In this document: piece after piece, positions 14,174 through 15,509 of the stretch
Layout: every line of letters begins with the position of its first letter
How positions within the stretch are numbered: the first letter of the stretch is position 1
Source of the DNA: Candidatus Baldrarchaeota archaeon
Lineage (GTDB): Archaea > Asgardarchaeota > Baldrarchaeia > Baldrarchaeales > DXJG01
Direction: 5' to 3'
Length of the DNA: 15,509 nucleotides
Assembly (NCBI GenBank): GCA_030587435.1
Contig: JAUQZC010000163.1
Span: 1-15,509, forward strand
Notes under the pieces: model-generated
What the model was told of the DNA's origin: nothing
The model's input: the letters and a program-made list of their open reading frames with translations, nothing else
The model's database searches: none
Translations under genes and position numbers: made by a program

Positions 14174-14664
14174 GAACCAGTTAAACCAGATTTTTCAAGA
14201 ACTTCTAACACTATTACACCAATAAACGCCCAAAGACCAGCCTGAAAAGCATCAATTAAAGCATAAAAAACAACAGCAAAGGCTGGTGCAAAAAGTATAG
14301 AAACCGCAAATGTAGGAATAAATCCTCCAATAAAAGCGCCGGAAATCACATACAAGAGCTTTTTCAATTTTCTTTTATTATCGCTAACAAAATCTTTCAC
14401 AATTCCAGTTGAAAGCCCTAAAGCTATATTACCTAAAAGAGGTATTAAAGGAAATTCTCCTCCGCGAACAGAGCCAGCCACACCTACAATTACTCCACAC
14501 AAACTACCACCAATAGACCCCATAAGCATACCAGCTAATTGAGGGATCAAAAACGATGGCGAGAGCTCTACAACACCGGGAATAACAGTAATAGCAGCAA
14601 AATATCTTAATAATGCACCAAGAGCACCCAGAACAGCTACAAATGCTAATTGTTTAGCCTTCAT
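14170..14664 (-). CDS. ECF-type S-component-like small membrane protein
   Basis: A 164-residue, strongly hydrophobic protein with about five or six membrane helices and very short loops. The start MKAKQLAFVAVLGALGALLR, the Pro/Gly-rich centre (SPSFLIPQLAG, then FPLIPLLGNIALG) and the Ala/Gly-packed helices resemble substrate-capturing S components of energy-coupling-factor vitamin/metal importers, which are about 160-200 residues long. No ECF ATPase or T component is in view, so the match is by general character, and the substrate is unknown. ATG at 14662-14664 has GATGATT a few bases before it. It follows the TIM-barrel-like gene by ten bases on the same strand and is probably co-transcribed. 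Its stop codon and that of the HypE-like gene share the palindrome TTAA, so the two genes converge with a four-base overlap. Confidence 0.65.
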   Translation of the reverse strand: MKAKQLAFVAVLGALGALLRYFAAITVIPGVVELSPSFLIPQLAGMLMGSIGGSLCGVIVGVAGSVRGGEFPLIPLLGNIALGLSTGIVKDFVSDNKRKLKKLLYVISGAFIGGFIPTFAVSILFAPAFAVVFYALIDAFQAGLWAFIGVIVLEVLEKSGLTGS

Positions 14665-14674
14665 GGCTAATCAT

Positions 14675-15509
14675 CTAAGTATTACCTAAAGCGTCAAATA
14701 GAGCTTTTATTAGAATATTTAACTCTTTTGTTGACGCTACCCCTACCACAAGAAATTTTACATATTTTAAGGCAAATTTAATAGCCTTTAAAGGCTCTAA
14801 CCTACCTCCAGCTAAAACTTTGATAGCAATAATCGGCTTAGCTGTCTTTTTAATAGCCCTGAGAGCTAGTTCTTTTGATGGAAACATCATAACACCCAGC
14901 ATGTTTATAGGTGTCATGAAACCGTCAAAATTTAATTGATACTTTTCTAAGGTTGGAATTGTAATACCTGCATGATGAGAACCAAGAATTACGGGAACCT
15001 TGAATCTACTTTTTAAGAAATCTATCAAGATATTTAGAACATCTAAACGCTTGGAGATAGCCAAAAAATCTGTTTCCGAACCTGGTTCAACAAAAACCAA
15101 CTTATATCCATCAAAAATTTTCAAAATATCTTCAACACGTTGGAGATTTATAGAAATTTTCTTTAAATCTTCTTCTGTATAGGGTTTTCTATATTTTAAA
15201 GCATTAGCAAAGTCTCTACGCCACCCCTTCCTCCACTGTAAAATAGGGTCACTCAAATACTTCTCTAATAGTTTTTTCTCATCAACAAGTCTTTTTTCGC
15301 TATAATAATATGTTAACCATCTTCTAAATGTATCAACATCCCCATTTATTTCAATGGGTAAGGGAATACAAACTCCAAGACCAATCTCGAGCCCATACGT
15401 ATTTTCCACTTTCCTAATAGCAGAGAGCAAATTGTCAAAAAGAGGGTTACCAATATCTGGCATAATACCTAAAACATCAATGCCACACTCAACGGCCCTC
15501 GATATGATT
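14675..15509 (-). CDS. TIM-barrel-like protein of unknown function, 5' end outside window
   Basis: The frame stays open past the ATG at 15461-15463 to the window edge (ISRAVECGIDVLGIMPDIGNP), so the gene begins outside and only 277 residues are visible. Alternating strands and helices suggest a TIM barrel or similar alpha/beta fold: LVFVEPGSETDFLAI, VPVILGSHHAG with a His-His pair, FDGFMTPINMLGVM, PIIAIKVLAGGRL (a likely catalytic or phosphate-site Lys and Gly-rich turn) and FLVVGVASTKEL near the end. The last two resemble the final strands of aldolase- or aldo/keto-type barrels. A charged helical insertion (about YYYSEKRLVDEKKLLEKYL) sits in the first half. I cannot name the reaction. The next gene on this strand, an ECF-S-like membrane protein, starts ten bases after its TAG, so the two probably share an operon and perhaps a pathway. 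Confidence 0.75.
   Translation of the reverse strand, partial: IISRAVECGIDVLGIMPDIGNPLFDNLLSAIRKVENTYGLEIGLGVCIPLPIEINGDVDTFRRWLTYYYSEKRLVDEKKLLEKYLSDPILQWRKGWRRDFANALKYRKPYTEEDLKKISINLQRVEDILKIFDGYKLVFVEPGSETDFLAISKRLDVLNILIDFLKSRFKVPVILGSHHAGITIPTLEKYQLNFDGFMTPINMLGVMMFPSKELALRAIKKTAKPIIAIKVLAGGRLEPLKAIKFALKYVKFLVVGVASTKELNILIKALFDALGNT

Overview
The window reads as a low-GC archaeal chromosome segment. The main reasons are a eukaryote/archaea-type ribosomal protein eL41 gene, several TATA/BRE-like boxes about 25-30 bases ahead of plausible transcript starts, a T-rich terminator tract, and an archaeal-style membrane-anchored solute-binding protein. Strong GGAGG/GAGGTGA Shine-Dalgarno sites and frequent TTG/GTG starts show that leadered translation is common. 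The lineage cannot be fixed from the sequence alone; a member of the Thermoproteota/Bathyarchaeia sphere is a guess.

Layout. 1-1211: 3' part of a phosphomannomutase/phosphoglucomutase gene. 1325-2107: an orphan 260-aa soluble protein. 2247-2735: a small two-anchor membrane protein that probably starts at ATT. 2881-10129: a complete Dpp/Opp-type ABC importer in the order binding protein, permease B, permease C, ATPase D, ATPase F. The binding-protein gene has its own promoter and is cut off by a T-rich terminator; the other four genes form a tight, partly overlapping transcription unit. 10273-12656: a second, separate ABC system (ATPase plus large permease, ATGA overlap) of the ABC-2/exporter kind. 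12657-13126: a 470-base gap holding one tiny minus-strand gene, eL41; nothing else in it can be supported. 13142-14173: a HypE-like/AIR-synthase-fold protein. 14170-14664 and 14675-15509 (minus strand, convergent): an ECF-S-like small membrane protein preceded by a TIM-barrel-like protein that runs off the window.

The importer should capture a peptide or oligosaccharide outside the cell with the anchored lipoprotein-like receptor, pass it to the two-permease channel and be driven by the two ATPases; the substrate cannot be read from sequence. Its most striking traits are a binding protein whose canonical domain order is circularly permuted and a permease C with a ~220-residue external domain inserted after its first membrane helix. 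The most overlooked gene is eL41, only 21-34 codons long.
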